The notes: a model not told the origin generated them from the sequence alone. Positions 1-11,500 are shown, numbered from the stretch's first letter. The stretch is DNA of 64,000 nucleotides from Mycogone perniciosa (GCA_025331125.1 JAOALB010000070.1:62001-126000), one strand, 5' to 3'. Made by a program: numbers and translations.

Positions 1-3000
1 CATAGTGTACCACCAAGCCCGGCCCGTTCCACTGATCTAGCCTATGTCATTTATACGTCTGGGAGCACAGGCAAGCCAAAGGGAGTGATGATGGAACACT
101 GGGCACTCACGGCTACCATTAAGGAACAAGCTGCCACGTACGAGATCGGACTTAATACCCGTATGTTTGGCCTTGCCAGCCTTAGTTGGGATCCCAGCCT
201 GTTAGAGATCTTTGTACCCCTCTCTCACGGTGGCTGTTTGTGCATTCCAACGGAACATGAGCGCACACATGACTTGGTTGGTGCTATTAACCGACTTAAG
301 GCAGACCAAATTAGCACATCGCCCGCCGTGGCCTCTTTGATCGATCTCAAAACAACGCCTACTGTCACAGCCATCAGCCTTGGAGGTGAATCTATTCGAG
401 AAGAAAATATCCGGAATGCCTACGAGGCCGGCGTTCGTCTCTTCAACATCTACGGCCCGAGCGAGGCTTGTATCGACGCAATTGTTCACCGGAATGTCAC
501 ACCTGGTGTTGGTTTGCAAAATATCGGCCAGCCCATGTCAAGTCAAGCTTGGATCGTGGACCTTCGCAACCCACACTTGTTGGTGCCTCCAGGTTGTGTT
601 GGTGAGATCGCGCTATCTGGGACCCTGGCCCGTGGCTATTTAAACGATCCAGTAAAAACGGCAAAGAGCTTTTTGAAAGACTGCCCGTTTGCCTCGCCTG
701 TTTACCTGACTGGTGATCTGGGTCGTCACGATATGGATGGGTCAATTCACTTTCTCGGGCGGAAAGACCGGCAGGTCAAGCTGAATGGTCAACGAGTGGA
801 GCTGGGCGAGATTGAGAACGCAATAAAGACTCTGTGTCCAGAGAAGGAAGTCGTGGTCGATTTCTTCCCTGTCGAAGCCAAAAAGCTGTTGGCTGTCTTC
901 TTCTTCCTCAAACGAGATGGCCGTTCCACATCCCCAGTCGAAGTCGTATCCCAAATGCGATCAGATTCCCAGGAGTTCCAACATCTGCAATCACAATTAA
1001 AGGACATGTTACCCAGATATATGGTGCCGCGCATCTTTGTTACCCTCTCGCGTTTACCGCTATCGAACGCGGACAAGGTTGATTTCCAAGTACTTAGAGA
1101 CGCATATACCAGATGGGCTGGTGAGTCTGTGGAACAAAACGGGAAGCTGGACGAACCAGAGGCGGCGCCTCTGACCCAAAACGAAGCCGTATTGCGGAAT
1201 CTATGGGCATCAGCAATTGGTTGTCAGGAAGAATCAATTCGCGCTCACAATAACTTTTTCGACCTGGGTGCAGATTCTTTAACTGTGATCAAACTGGTAA
1301 CTCTCGCAGCCCAGAGGGAAATTCGCATTTCGGTCGTTGATATCTACGGTTCGCCGGTGCTGATGCATATGGCCAAGCTTCTAGAGGCAAATGACAGCTT
1401 GCAAAATGATCCCAACGCTCCACCACCATTTTCCTTAATTGCAGACTCAATTTTGGAGAAGGAGACAGTTGGCGACGATGTAGTCGAAATGCTCCCCTGT
1501 ACCACTGCTCAAACGTCGTCGCTCATCCAAGGACAGAAGAGACACAAGGCCCATTATGCATGGTTCCTGGTTGAGATCAATGGATCTGTCGATGATCAGC
1601 GGCTGCGCGATGCTTGTGAGCTACTGAGTGAGAGACATGTTGCCTTGCGTACAAGCTTTTGTATGATTGATGGTCAGGTGTTTCAACAAGTTCACAGGCA
1701 ACCGATAATCGATCTTCAACGTCTGGATAGGTGTGACTCTGTCGAGAAATTTTGTTCCCTCATTGATTGCGACGTCAACAATCCGGTCAACTTTAGACAA
1801 GTCATGACCAAGTTCAGGATAGCAGCCTATACTGGTGACGCCCATCTGTTGGCAATTGGCATGTCTCATGCACAGTACGATGGGTTCTGCTTTAACACGA
1901 TCATTAACGATCTGCATGCTGCCTATCTTGGAGAACTGGGAAGCGCAGTACAAACCTCAACCTATTCTCGCTTCATAGACCATGTGTTCAGGACCTCCTG
2001 GGACTCGAAGACTGCATCATTCTGGGCCGACCTCCTGCAAGGATCCACTATGACAATGATGGCACCACAGTCAGAGCCACATTTGCGGCTGGTGCTGGAC
2101 AAGAAGCAGGTGAGGACCTTACCATTATATCACTCAAGGCCCAGGAATGCCACGTTTGCCATGATTGTCAAGGCAGCTTGGTCAATTGTCTTGTCTTGTC
2201 TGTCGGGCACTACCGACGTCGTCTTTGGCTCATTGGTCTTTGGCCGCGATCCGCAGGTTGACGGGATTGGTGAAATGGTCGGGGCTTCCGTCAATGTAGT
2301 CCCGAACCGCGTTCCATTCGGGAGCCAGTGGACTATCGAAGATCTGCTTGAGCATATCAAACAACAACAGGTCTCAATTATTCCATTCGAAAACACTGTT
2401 CTCCCGGCAGTCTGCCAGTATGCATCCTGGCCGTCAACAACGAGATTTGGAAGCATCGTGCAGCATCAGAACATAGATGAAAGCGTGATTAAAGCAGAAA
2501 ACGGTACAAATGGTGGAAATAACAGCTCTTGGTCTTTCATCGGAAATGCTTCTTATCCAGGGCTCTGCGACGATGTCGATTGTTGGATCACCACAGTCCC
2601 CCTTCCTCACGAAACCCAGCTTCACTTCGAATACAGCAACACAGTCTTTTCTGATGAGATGGCCACGAACATCACACAACTCCTCTGTGATATTATTGCT
2701 ACCGTCTACACAGACCCAACTCACCAGATCACCTCTCTGCAAGCATACCAGCTGGCAGCTTCTATCCAGCTGCCACGATTGAGTCCAAATGGTTCGATCG
2801 CTAAACCGCAAAAGGCTCTTAATGGTGTCACAGATGGACAAGCTCATCTGATTTCCAGACTACGGGAGCTGTGGAGTGAGGTGCTGCAATTACCGGAAGG
2901 GAACGAAACCGAAACAGCGCTTCGCGATGTCGACGTCTCTTTCTTCGCACTTGGAGGAGACTCCGCCTTAGCCACGCAGCTAGCGGTCACTTGTCAGAAA

Positions 3001-3138
3001 GATGGCCTTACTTTGGACATCCAGGGGGCGTTTGATCACCCAACGCTGAGGTCGCAGGCAGCTCACCTTCTCAGTGGAGACAACTCTGGGAATAGATCCG
3101 ATGAGGTACACCTCGTTTTTGAGCCCAAGATCATATAG
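1..3138 (+). CDS. Non-ribosomal peptide synthetase, C-terminal part (A-T-C-T), 5' end outside window
   Basis: The frame is open from base 1, upstream of the first ATG at 85, so the gene enters from the left. It begins in the adenylation domain at core A3 (YTSGSTGKPKGV, nt 52-87). It continues with A4 around SWDPSLLEIF (the Asp at nt 190-192 fits the alpha-amino-acid-binding Asp), A5 NIYGPSEA, A7 YLTGDLGRHD and A10 NADKVDF. A carrier domain follows with LGADSL (nt 1264), then a condensation domain whose HHxxxDG motif reads SHAQYDG (nt 1864). A second carrier domain with LGGDS (nt 2950) sits close to the C-terminus. No thioesterase or reductase domain follows. A terminal A-T-C-T order is known from GliP-type diketopiperazine synthetases of epipolythiodioxopiperazine pathways (A-T-C-A-T-C-T), which release by cyclisation. 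That assignment is inference. A siderophore-type synthetase is an alternative, because SHxxYDG condensation motifs also occur there. The stop is TAG at 3136. Confidence 0.9.
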   Translation, partial: HSVPPSPARSTDLAYVIYTSGSTGKPKGVMMEHWALTATIKEQAATYEIGLNTRMFGLASLSWDPSLLEIFVPLSHGGCLCIPTEHERTHDLVGAINRLKADQISTSPAVASLIDLKTTPTVTAISLGGESIREENIRNAYEAGVRLFNIYGPSEACIDAIVHRNVTPGVGLQNIGQPMSSQAWIVDLRNPHLLVPPGCVGEIALSGTLARGYLNDPVKTAKSFLKDCPFASPVYLTGDLGRHDMDGSIHFLGRKDRQVKLNGQRVELGEIENAIKTLCPEKEVVVDFFPVEAKKLLAVFFFLKRDGRSTSPVEVVSQMRSDSQEFQHLQSQLKDMLPRYMVPRIFVTLSRLPLSNADKVDFQVLRDAYTRWAGESVEQNGKLDEPEAAPLTQNEAVLRNLWASAIGCQEESIRAHNNFFDLGADSLTVIKLVTLAAQREIRISVVDIYGSPVLMHMAKLLEANDSLQNDPNAPPPFSLIADSILEKETVGDDVVEMLPCTTAQTSSLIQGQKRHKAHYAWFLVEINGSVDDQRLRDACELLSERHVALRTSFCMIDGQVFQQVHRQPIIDLQRLDRCDSVEKFCSLIDCDVNNPVNFRQVMTKFRIAAYTGDAHLLAIGMSHAQYDGFCFNTIINDLHAAYLGELGSAVQTSTYSRFIDHVFRTSWDSKTASFWADLLQGSTMTMMAPQSEPHLRLVLDKKQVRTLPLYHSRPRNATFAMIVKAAWSIVLSCLSGTTDVVFGSLVFGRDPQVDGIGEMVGASVNVVPNRVPFGSQWTIEDLLEHIKQQQVSIIPFENTVLPAVCQYASWPSTTRFGSIVQHQNIDESVIKAENGTNGGNNSSWSFIGNASYPGLCDDVDCWITTVPLPHETQLHFEYSNTVFSDEMATNITQLLCDIIATVYTDPTHQITSLQAYQLAASIQLPRLSPNGSIAKPQKALNGVTDGQAHLISRLRELWSEVLQLPEGNETETALRDVDVSFFALGGDSALATQLAVTCQKDGLTLDIQGAFDHPTLRSQAAHLLSGDNSGNRSDEVHLVFEPKII

Positions 3139-4852
3139 ATTACATCCTGCTTGATTAGTTTTTTTTGGGGGGGATTTCTCTATAATCATAGGATGAGCAG
3201 CATTTGAAACTGTTTTTGGGGGCGTTGGGCGCTGGGTGTGGGAAGGTGTTATGCCATATAGAGGCAGCTGCTTTTTGATATGAGAATTGCGTTAAAACGC
3301 AGCATTATGAATGGAATCGGCAGTATCACTTGATTTTCTTTTATTTTCTTTTTAGCTATATAATTTCTCTTTGGCTATCTATAATAACGACCATCCGCTT
3401 GAGATCAAGCTCAATACGACGTACAAAGATAAATTCGATGAGTCCTGAGATGTCGTGAATTGAGGAAGACTCCATGAAATAGTATGTATCTCCTACGTGG
3501 TGGCGCTTTCAATACCAGTTGAATTAGCATTACTGCCGAGCATAACAGTGTCAAAGCCCACATCTGTGTGTAATCAGACGGATGTTTATCTGCTGACATG
3601 GAGGGTTGATCATCAAATATTTAAGGCCATGGGCCACGGCTAAGAGGATAGGAATATATTGGTGATCAGCGGTGAATTGAGTCTCCAGACGCAAACAGGA
3701 AAATCGAGACCCAGAGGGTGATACACAAATTCAGTGGAGGACGAAGTCCCAGTCACACTACTACATAATACCACATATACGAGCATTGGCATGCCACTCT
3801 CCAAAATCATTATCAGCCAGCTATTGCACCTGCTTTTCATGTCATTAGCGCAAGTTTTATTGCGCCTTTCATCCCTCTCCTGCGCCATGAGGGTCTCGAG
3901 TCAGACGTCAGAGTATTTTGGGGAATTCCAGGCGACGTATCTGACTCGGCTGGTCTAGTCTGTCGGCCGCGACCTCGGGCATGTCGTCAAGCCTCCTTAT
4001 GAGCGTCGTGGTCAGGATGATCAGGGCCATTTTGTTGATGTCAGTAGACGCCATGGATAAACACGACAGGACGGTCGAGTTGATGCTGACTCCCGGCGTA
4101 CCGACATCGTGCGCGAGATGGGGCCGACTGCCTCGCTGGAGATGGTTGTGTTGAAGCTGTCGGTGATTGAGAATTACTGGAAGAAATAGACTTGAAGCGA
4201 ATATATATTGGATACTTATCGTTGCCTCAGATGGACAATATCATCCGATTTCTAGACCACCAGAGCTGCGGACCAAGGTGTGCAATTATCGGAAGGGAAT
4301 GGACTTAAAACAGTTCATATCTTTCTTTGTACTGAAAGGAGATTCTGATACTCTCCCTCGCGCTTTCTAGAATAAATATAGATCCAACCTGCCAGAGAGG
4401 CTCAAGGAAGCTGCCATCATTTGTGGAAAGCCTGCCACTCACGTCCACGGCCCCAGGACTAAGGATGTGCATTCGCATCACCACAAATCTCGCCATGGCC
4501 ATGATTTTCGGAGTCGCTGTCACATTAAAACAGGTCAGAACGGGGAACACTATCACCCAGTAATATCACTGTAATGAAATAAAAATTGAGCTGCGATATA
4601 CGCTACAAACTGCTGTCTTGTGCTACCGAATACTTGCGACTTGGGCACTAAAAATAAGTCGCTACTCTGTACGGAGTATACGGATACACTTCTCCATCCT
4701 ATTTCATATGGTATATGAACTTCCCAATACCATATACAACACTGAAAGAAACAAATCGCTAGGGTGTTTCAACACCCTGCAGAAAACACAACTCCCATAT
4801 CATCATCATCTGCACAAACCCCCCGGCCCCTCTCTCACCCAAAGAAAGATGA
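3139..4852. other. Gene-poor region 3' of the NRPS
   Basis: About 1.7 kb with no intact gene. It contains a candidate decayed coding region (3766-4189, listed separately) and one copy of the dispersed TACGGAGTA element (4670-4678). A short minus-strand open frame at 4305-4556 has a hydrophobic stretch but matches no family I recognise. Confidence 0.6.
3766..4189 (+). pseudogene. Candidate decayed gene next to the NRPS
   Basis: Two adjoining reading frames read like protein but are broken. The first runs from about 3766 to 3990 and contains the stretch SDVRVFWGIPGDVSDSAG. The second starts after a TAG at 3956-3958 and runs to a TAG at 4187-4189, ending LEMVVLKLSVIENYWKK. It carries an internal TAA near 4056 in the context GGA-TAA-ACA, which one C-to-T change from CAA would produce. 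No start codon or intact domain is visible. I do not recognise the family. Its position beside a synthetase end suggests a lost cluster member, which is inference. Confidence 0.3.
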
Positions 4853-5386
4853 TCAGTTCGTCTCCTTCTTTGGCTTAGAGATAATCTGCCAGATAATCCT
4901 CTCCGGTGTGTCCTCCAGCAACGACACATGCAAAACCCCCACATCATTCCAGGAAACCCTGATATCCTTGGTGAGGGACTTGATATTTTGGAGAAGCTCG
5001 CCTCGTTTACCTTTGTCGCGGTGCTGCTTGGTGGGGACGATGACATTGATCTTGCGGTTTTTGATGACTCTTTCGTACTTGTTGATCTTGTTGACCTTGC
5101 TGGCGTAGATGCTATTGGAGGTCTTTTTCTTCCCAGCGGCTATGACCTTGGTCTGGTGGTGGCTGCAGATCAGGATGTTTCCGTTTGGTTGTTCAACCCA
5201 CTCGAGAATGTGTTTTGGGAGGTTGTCATCCTGCTCAGTCACCTCATGATAGAAGGCAACATTGTTAAGGTCATAGGCATGGCGCAGGTAGGGTAGCTGC
5301 CGAAGGACCAAGGGGTCCTGGCACTTCTGAGCTGGCCGAGCAACCATTTTGGGTAGGGTTGTGGATGAGAGGGATTTGGAGTGCAC
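4853..5386 (-). CDS. Hypothetical protein, 177 aa
   Basis: A single-exon reading frame starting MHSKSLSSTT, with an alternative start at MVARPAQK (5347). The product is mostly polar and basic. Lys-rich segments (AAGKKKTSNSIYASKVNK, KQHRDKGKRGE) sit between two mixed alpha/beta-looking ends (HILEWVEQPNGNILICSHH and VGVLHVSLLEDTPERI). There is no signal peptide or membrane segment. The opposite strand also has frames of about 120 codons here, so coding is supported mainly by length and composition. I do not recognise a family. It lies between the NRPS region and the Rec114-like gene and may be lineage-specific. Confidence 0.45.
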   Translation of the reverse strand: MHSKSLSSTTLPKMVARPAQKCQDPLVLRQLPYLRHAYDLNNVAFYHEVTEQDDNLPKHILEWVEQPNGNILICSHHQTKVIAAGKKKTSNSIYASKVNKINKYERVIKNRKINVIVPTKQHRDKGKRGELLQNIKSLTKDIRVSWNDVGVLHVSLLEDTPERIIWQIISKPKKETN

Positions 5387-6262
5387 TACGGTAGTAGTAT
5401 TGAGACTCGTAGTGAATAAGGGTATATGAACGCGTGTATGCGTAATTAGACTTGGTGATAGAAACTGATGTCAGACAAAAGAATTTCTATTGACTGGTGT
5501 GCAGCAATGATGAACTTGATGTATAATGCTGTGAAGAGGATTGAAAGATGTCTGGAAGGAATGGGCCCATGACTGGGGGAAGAGCTATTCATACAAATAA
5601 AAAGCTATGGAAATAAGTTAAGCTCTAAGTATCAAGCCCCAGACATGATGGAAATGCGAGGTCAAAGCCAATATTCTGGGTATTTCAAGTCCATATGCCC
5701 AATTATGCTGGATTAGCTGATGTAGTTTGAGTTGGAGTATTGGGATTGGCTATATTTTTGGAATAAGGTATGGATCGTGCATCTGCTTTAGCAGTCTACT
5801 TTGATCAGGGGCGTATCGGACAACGCTTTGGGCCGACGTCCGACAAGGAAGATCGCATCAAAAAACCACCAAGTGATGGATACAGAACTGTTGGCGATAT
5901 TTTTTGTTATGTTAATTGATAGCAAAGCGTCGTTAAAGTGTGGCACTGGGGTCGAATTTGCCCGGTTAAGGACGTCGTCGTGAGGATGCCATTCCCCCCT
6001 GAACTTGATGTCCGGGCAGGAAGAATTAAACGCTTTACATATGGCCGAATTCTCGGGCACCCAACTTCGGAAAATGAGTAACTTTATGCAACCTGGACTA
6101 GGGAGACTTAAGGATGTAACTTTTTGAGGGAGCCTACATTCCGAGGTATGCCGAAGCGTGGCCAATGTCCTGACACGCCCTCCGAGATCTTCACTTGAGG
6201 AAGTGTCAATGACGGATTCATGGGCGTCTACTGCCTGCCAGTTTTTGACGACTGGCTCTAAA
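5387..6262. other. Intergenic, possible short minus-strand frame
   Basis: No confident gene. A minus-strand open frame at 5788-6165 (125 codons, containing FRSWVPENSAICKAFNSS) could be an exon or a relic, but it has no recognisable domain or clear splice partner. Confidence 0.4.
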
Positions 6263-7955
6263 TCACACAGGAGTCATCCTTCTCCCCGATTCAATGTTCA
6301 TTAGCTGAGTGAGCCAGAAGTCCCTTCTCGCAGCGTGGATTTGCTCCACATAGAACTGCGCACAAGCAGCCTCATCACACCCTCCGGCAACATCTGCCTC
6401 GTACTGCTGAAGTAGCCTGGAGATGGCTTCATTGGCACGCTGCAACATTACGGTATCAGCAACCAACATAGTAGGCACCTCCGCCACCTGTGAGGAAAGG
6501 TACTGGTGTGCTGGAGAGTCACTCAATGGGCCGGCCGGCTGAGAGATCATTGGAGGTGATTCGGTTTGGCATTCAGCATCAGAGATCTCCATTGATGATT
6601 CTGTCGGGGCTGCCTTCTTCACGTTCTTTTTTGAGACTTTGTGAATGGTTCCATTGTCCTTGGATCCTCCCCTAGGTCTCATTCGTGCCTCCTCGCTGCG
6701 GCTCGCACCTGCCCTCTGCCGGACCACGGATGATTCAGCTTCCTTTTGTGCTGTTTTCGATGTAGTTATTTTGTCTGCAACTTTCTGACGTCGTACAAAC
6801 GGAAGACTACGAGGCCGTGGCATAAGTTCGCGAAAATCCTGCATTGATATAGGCGAAGTATTACTTGCCCCCGATTTGGCTTCCGATAGACTCTCCAAAT
6901 CGCTTGACTGAAGGTCCTGGGCAGGAGGAGTTTGCTTGTTCCATGGCTCTTGAATAGAATAATCGAGTCTCTGCAGAGAGCTTAATGGAATAATGGGCGC
7001 TGAAAATGATCGATGGTTCTGAAGTGCTCTCGGTGGTGACTGATTGGCATGATATAGATGGCTAAATGTTATGGTCGGCATAGTAGTTGTCGGAGTTTCG
7101 GCATCGAAAGAATGTCGCCGGGGAGAGCTCACACGTGGTTGGTGGAAGTAGTTCCCTTGTTTGCCTAAGAACACGTTATATGGATTAAGGTACGGGTGAG
7201 ATGCCATCGATGACGGGGCCTGTTGGGGATTTTGCGATGGAGATGCCTGCATGAATTGACTTGAGATGATTGAAGATGTAGTATCGAAGTGCTGGTAAAC
7301 ATGGTCTGAATGGGCAGGAATAAAGTCAGAATTCAACATTGAAGTAAATGAGAATGCCTGCTGGACTTCTGAATCGACTAGCGAGTCGGGTTCTGGAAGG
7401 GGGGTAATGGCCGACAAACGCGGTCCAAAGTTAGCACCTGGTGGAACGGGTTGTAATGGAGATGTCGGCTGGCTCGAGGCTCTGGTGAACGACGCGGATA
7501 TCTCATCCTTGACCTGGAAGCCGAACTTCTTGAGCATGCATACTGCTACATTAAAATCTCTGGTCTCCTCGAACTCCGCTAGAACCGTCTGGCCTTGTTG
7601 GTGGACATTGATGCACAGCCGCTGAGAGCGTCTTTCAGTACTGATAGTCTCCGCCTTATCATGGCGCGGTCTCAAGAGGTCCGTGAGCTTTATGGACAAC
7701 TAACAAAGATGATTAGTTTGTTGCACACGTCCTGACAGGGGGGATGAAATGATGAGCGCTTACCACTCGTTGCAGCCCGCAATGCACCTGAAGCATGAGG
7801 CTGTGGTTTCCCGCATTGACTAAACGCTGTGCTTCCAAGGTGAAGGTCAAAGAATTGGCCAACTGAATGGTGTCATAAACCCTGCTGGTGGACCTGTCAT
7901 GGATTTCCAATCGCTTGAGAGGACATCCTGACAGTGGCGTCGGCGGTCCTGGCAT
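6263..7955 (-). CDS. Putative Rec114/Rec7-like meiotic recombination protein
   Basis: Two exons, 7955-7764 and 7699-6263, around a 64-bp GTAAGC...TTAG intron in phase 0, giving 542 aa. The N-terminal ~130 residues (SLTFTLEAQRL, LSIKLTDLLRPR, QTVLAEFEETRDFNVAVCML) look like the beta strands and closing helix of the PH-like fold of Rec114. A long Ser/Pro/Gln-rich disordered middle follows. The C-terminal ~60 residues form a predicted helical segment (NEAISRLLQQYEADV to FWLTQLMNIESG), as in Rec114 proteins, which use it to bind Mei4. Rec114 is an accessory factor for Spo11 double-strand-break formation on meiotic chromosomes. Sequence conservation in that family is very low, so the name rests on layout and general resemblance. 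The gene structure is better supported than the function. It is divergent from RSC9. Confidence 0.5.
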
Positions 7956-8553
7956 GGTGCAACCGCAACTGTGCTATCAGTGTTGGGCTCGTGAACAGTT
8001 GCTATTGATAGACATGAGAGAGACGTAAAATGGCCGTGATCATGTTCATGACAGTTATCAGGCTTGTAAGAGCACGCTTGATGACAAGTCGGAAATCGAT
8101 CTGTTTGGATGTCACGAAGGGAGGTGAGATGGAAACGAGCCGATTGGCTGGATACGTCGTGGAACATCTCACGTGCAGATAAGATTATTCCCTGCAGACC
8201 ATCGATTTTCGTCGCGCGTGCGCGCCAACATCTCCTGGTATATACGGAGTACTAGCTCAAGCTAGGAATGCAGTAATCGCGAATCAACGCTTCGCGACCG
8301 ACGAGCTCCTCCGATTCTCAAGCCTCGAGGGCATATTTGGTGGGGGAGACCTGGGATTTGGCGGGTCTAGAACCGGTCAGGGCCAGAATCGACGCCTGCG
8401 CAACGCGGACCAGCACGTTCTCAACGACACGCGCGCATCTCCAACCCAGACACCATCGATTGCTGCGCTGCGCTTAGTATCGCGCCGATCAATATCTCCA
8501 ATTCCCTCTATATTCAGGTCTGCGCCTGTTAAGGACAGCATTGACTGAGCAGA
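7956..8553. other. Divergent promoter region of the Rec114-like gene and RSC9
   Basis: About 600 bp shared by two divergent genes. It contains a GC-rich alternating stretch (GCGCGTGCGCGCC near 8213-8225), a GATA-type GATAAG at about 8179-8184, and one TACGGAGTA element at 8243-8251. No coding signal was seen. Confidence 0.5.
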
Positions 8554-11500
8554 ATGGCTCCGTCATCTCAGGAGGTGCCGCCGCACACCATCGACCGCAC
8601 CCCCGAATACGAGGAGTTCATGAACAAGCTGAGAGACTACCATACAAAGCGAGGAACGATCTTGGATCCAGAGCCCAAGGTTGGCATGATACATCTCGAT
8701 CTGTTCAAAGTCTTCAATCACATTGTCGCAAATGGTGGCTATGATAAGGTGTCGGAGGAAAAGCTGGCGTGGCGTCGCATGGCCGCCGAGCTCGGCTTGT
8801 ACTCGAACAATGAGGCTTCAACAGCGTTTGCTTTGAAAGAGAAATTCTACAAGAACTTGGCGGCATATGAAATCAGCACTGTCCACGGCAAGGAGCCGCC
8901 ACCCAAGGATATTCTCGAGGACGTGACAGCGAAAGGGGCGAGTTTGTTGACTCGCACAAGGGAGAATTTCCGAGGCAAGCGAGAAAGTAACGTTGGGACT
9001 ACAGACAGCGCAGCCTCTGGCGATGATGGAACTCCTGCTCGCGAAAAGCCGGTCTTAGATGCTGCTGCCAGTGCACGTGCTTCCCGAGGTCTTCGCGAGG
9101 CTCCTCCGCAGAGAGTGATCTTCCAGCCAGATACTGGGCCGGCTCGAGCCACAAGGCAAAGCTCCAACCAGCAAAATAACCACACTGCTTCGCCAGCTGT
9201 AAACCACATACAACAACAACCTTCTCATCACCAAAACAACATGCCGCCCATGCCGCCCGCAAGCCATCACGGGTCACGGGGCCCTTCCATCATGCATCAT
9301 CCCCCGAATTCCGAGAATATTTCACATCTGGTCGCATCCTATCAGCCAAGACATATGAAGCCGCTTCAGCTTCGTGCTGTTGCGACTCCTAGCAATGCAC
9401 CAAACGAATTTCTGAAGACCCGCTTACCACATCGCCTCGCAAGCGACACTGCCAACCGACAACAGCCCATGCAACCTGGTAGTAAGTGACGGAAGCAAGC
9501 AGCGTGGTGGGAAGATGGAACTGACTTTTTTTTGCAGCCGGATTTGATGGACCAAATATCTACACACGTTGTCTCAATGCCCTTCGATCCGGCCTTCACG
9601 CCGAGCAGGCTTTTGCACTTAACCACCTTGTGAAGATGTCCTTCGAACGAGGTGACAAGTACAAATTCGACTCGTTTCCAGGCCTGGCTGAGGGCCTTGT
9701 GGAGAAGGCCCTTCAAATATGCAGCCTCTTCTATCACGTCAACTGGACAATATCATGGGATCACTTGACTGAGTCCAGAGACATTGGTTCTTTGAATGGC
9801 AATTATGGGACACCCGATATCTTGGAGAGGATCCAGAATTTGATTGAACGGGATATGCCGGATGCTCTCCAGACCGAGAAGTACGCCGATGACTTGGTCA
9901 TGACGACGGAGGCAGTTCTCACCATCCGGAACATGGTGACACTACCGGAAAATGCCCAGAATATGGCTGACTTTTGCCCCCTGAAGGACCTGATTTGCAT
10001 TCTCTTGCACTTGCCGGTCAGGGACTCGCTCGTCGAAATCAAACATTTGGCGCTTGACATTGCAGAACAGTTGACCCCCTTCATGGTGTTGGAGTCGGAT
10101 GACCCGCTATACAAGACACTCTTGTCTCAACTAATGTCCGAAGACCGAGGGATTATCCTGACCGCGCTGCGTGCGCTTGGCCGAATTTCAGTGAATCTGG
10201 AAGCGACCAACAAGCTAGGAGAAGTCCCAGGATTGACTCTTCAGCGGGTCGTAAACTGGCTCTTGCTCAACGACGACGAGCTCATTGATGCCTGTCTCGA
10301 TTTTCTCTATCAATACACCGCAGTGGTACCCAATGTGGACAATCTAATACGATCCATTATCCCGGATAACTTGGTTGAGCAACTCATTCGCTTGTTAGCC
10401 CACGGAGCTCGCAGAGTGACGAGAGAATACACGATAACACCGGAGCAGAGATTGCCGGCACGAGACGAAATTGCACCGATGCCTGAGGATCTTCTCCAGG
10501 AGATGCTGAAGTTGGAAGAACCAGATAGAGTGCACCAGTGGGTTAAGTGCTTCTTTGAGGAAGACGGCAGGTCCTTTATTACGCAGCTGGCTGCCTGGCA
10601 GGCATATCAAACTGCCTTTGCTACTCCCCTCAAGACCATTGGACAAGCAATGATCACGCCTGCGGACTTTATTCGGAACAGTACCTCAGTGTACAAAGAT
10701 TCCAATGCACAAGTTCTCCGAGAACCTGGCGATCCGCAGCAGAAGTTCATCATTCATGGCATACGGGCACGACCACGACCCCTCGCCTTTGATGGGACGG
10801 AATACGGCCGTTGCCTGTGGGCAACAAATCCAGATAGGAAGATTGAGAAATGCGGACATTTTTTCCTGAAACAGGAACAAATGTGGAATCACATCCTAAC
10901 GACTCATCTCAACGAGAAGAAGGGCGAGAACGGCCACTACGACAATATCATGAACGAATTTAGGTGCACTTGGGGCGAGTGCTTTAAGTATGAGAAGCCC
11001 ACCAAGATGCATCTGCAAAATTTTGCCCGGCACATCAACACCCATATCTCAGCCATGTTACCTAGCCTGAACGGGCCTGGTAAGCGTGTGCAAAACCCAT
11101 GGGTGATTCCTGCAAAGACAATGGTTGTGTCGTTGCAGGAGACGGCCGTATTCAGGGATGAGCGGACGCCAGATGCCCCAGCTCAGGCTGGAGGAATTCC
11201 ATTGAGCGCTGTGCTTGTCCTTCGAAATATTGCCCGCAATGTTGTCAAAACCGAGGCTGAAGAGGATCTGCTCAAGGAACAGACGAGGACTGAGGAAAAA
11301 GGCGGGTGGAACGAGAGGCTATTCCGACCTTTCCTGCCAAGATTGTACGGGATCCTCGCCGAGAATATCGTTCTGGTAAGTTAACTTGTCATTTGGAGCA
11401 CGTATGTGATTTGCCACTAACAAAGGACTTGTAGAGCCCGTACATTGCGTCATTGTTAGAACTGATCCGCCCTGAGATTGATGACGACGGCGATCGATAA
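8554..11500 (+). CDS. RSC9: RSC9, ARID-domain subunit of the RSC chromatin-remodelling complex
   Basis: Three exons: 8554-9481, 9538-11375 and 11435-11500. The introns are 56 and 59 bp (GTAAGT...TGCAG and GTAAGT...GTAG) and the product is 943 aa. Residues ~8-110 form an ARID DNA-binding domain (FMNKLRDYHTKRGTILDPEP, GGYDKVSEEKLAWRRMAAEL, KFYKNLAAYE). A Gln/Pro/His-rich linker follows, then a long helical-repeat region. Toward the C-terminus are two Cys/His clusters: near residue 731 (YGRCLWATNP, KCGHFFLK, HILTTH) and near 783 (FRCTWGECFKYEKP, HINTHI). This is the layout of fungal Rsc9 and animal ARID2. The nuclear RSC complex remodels promoter nucleosomes, and Rsc9 also contacts stress-response promoters in yeast. 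Exon 2 starts inside a Thr codon (A|CC) and all phases close correctly. Confidence 0.9.
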
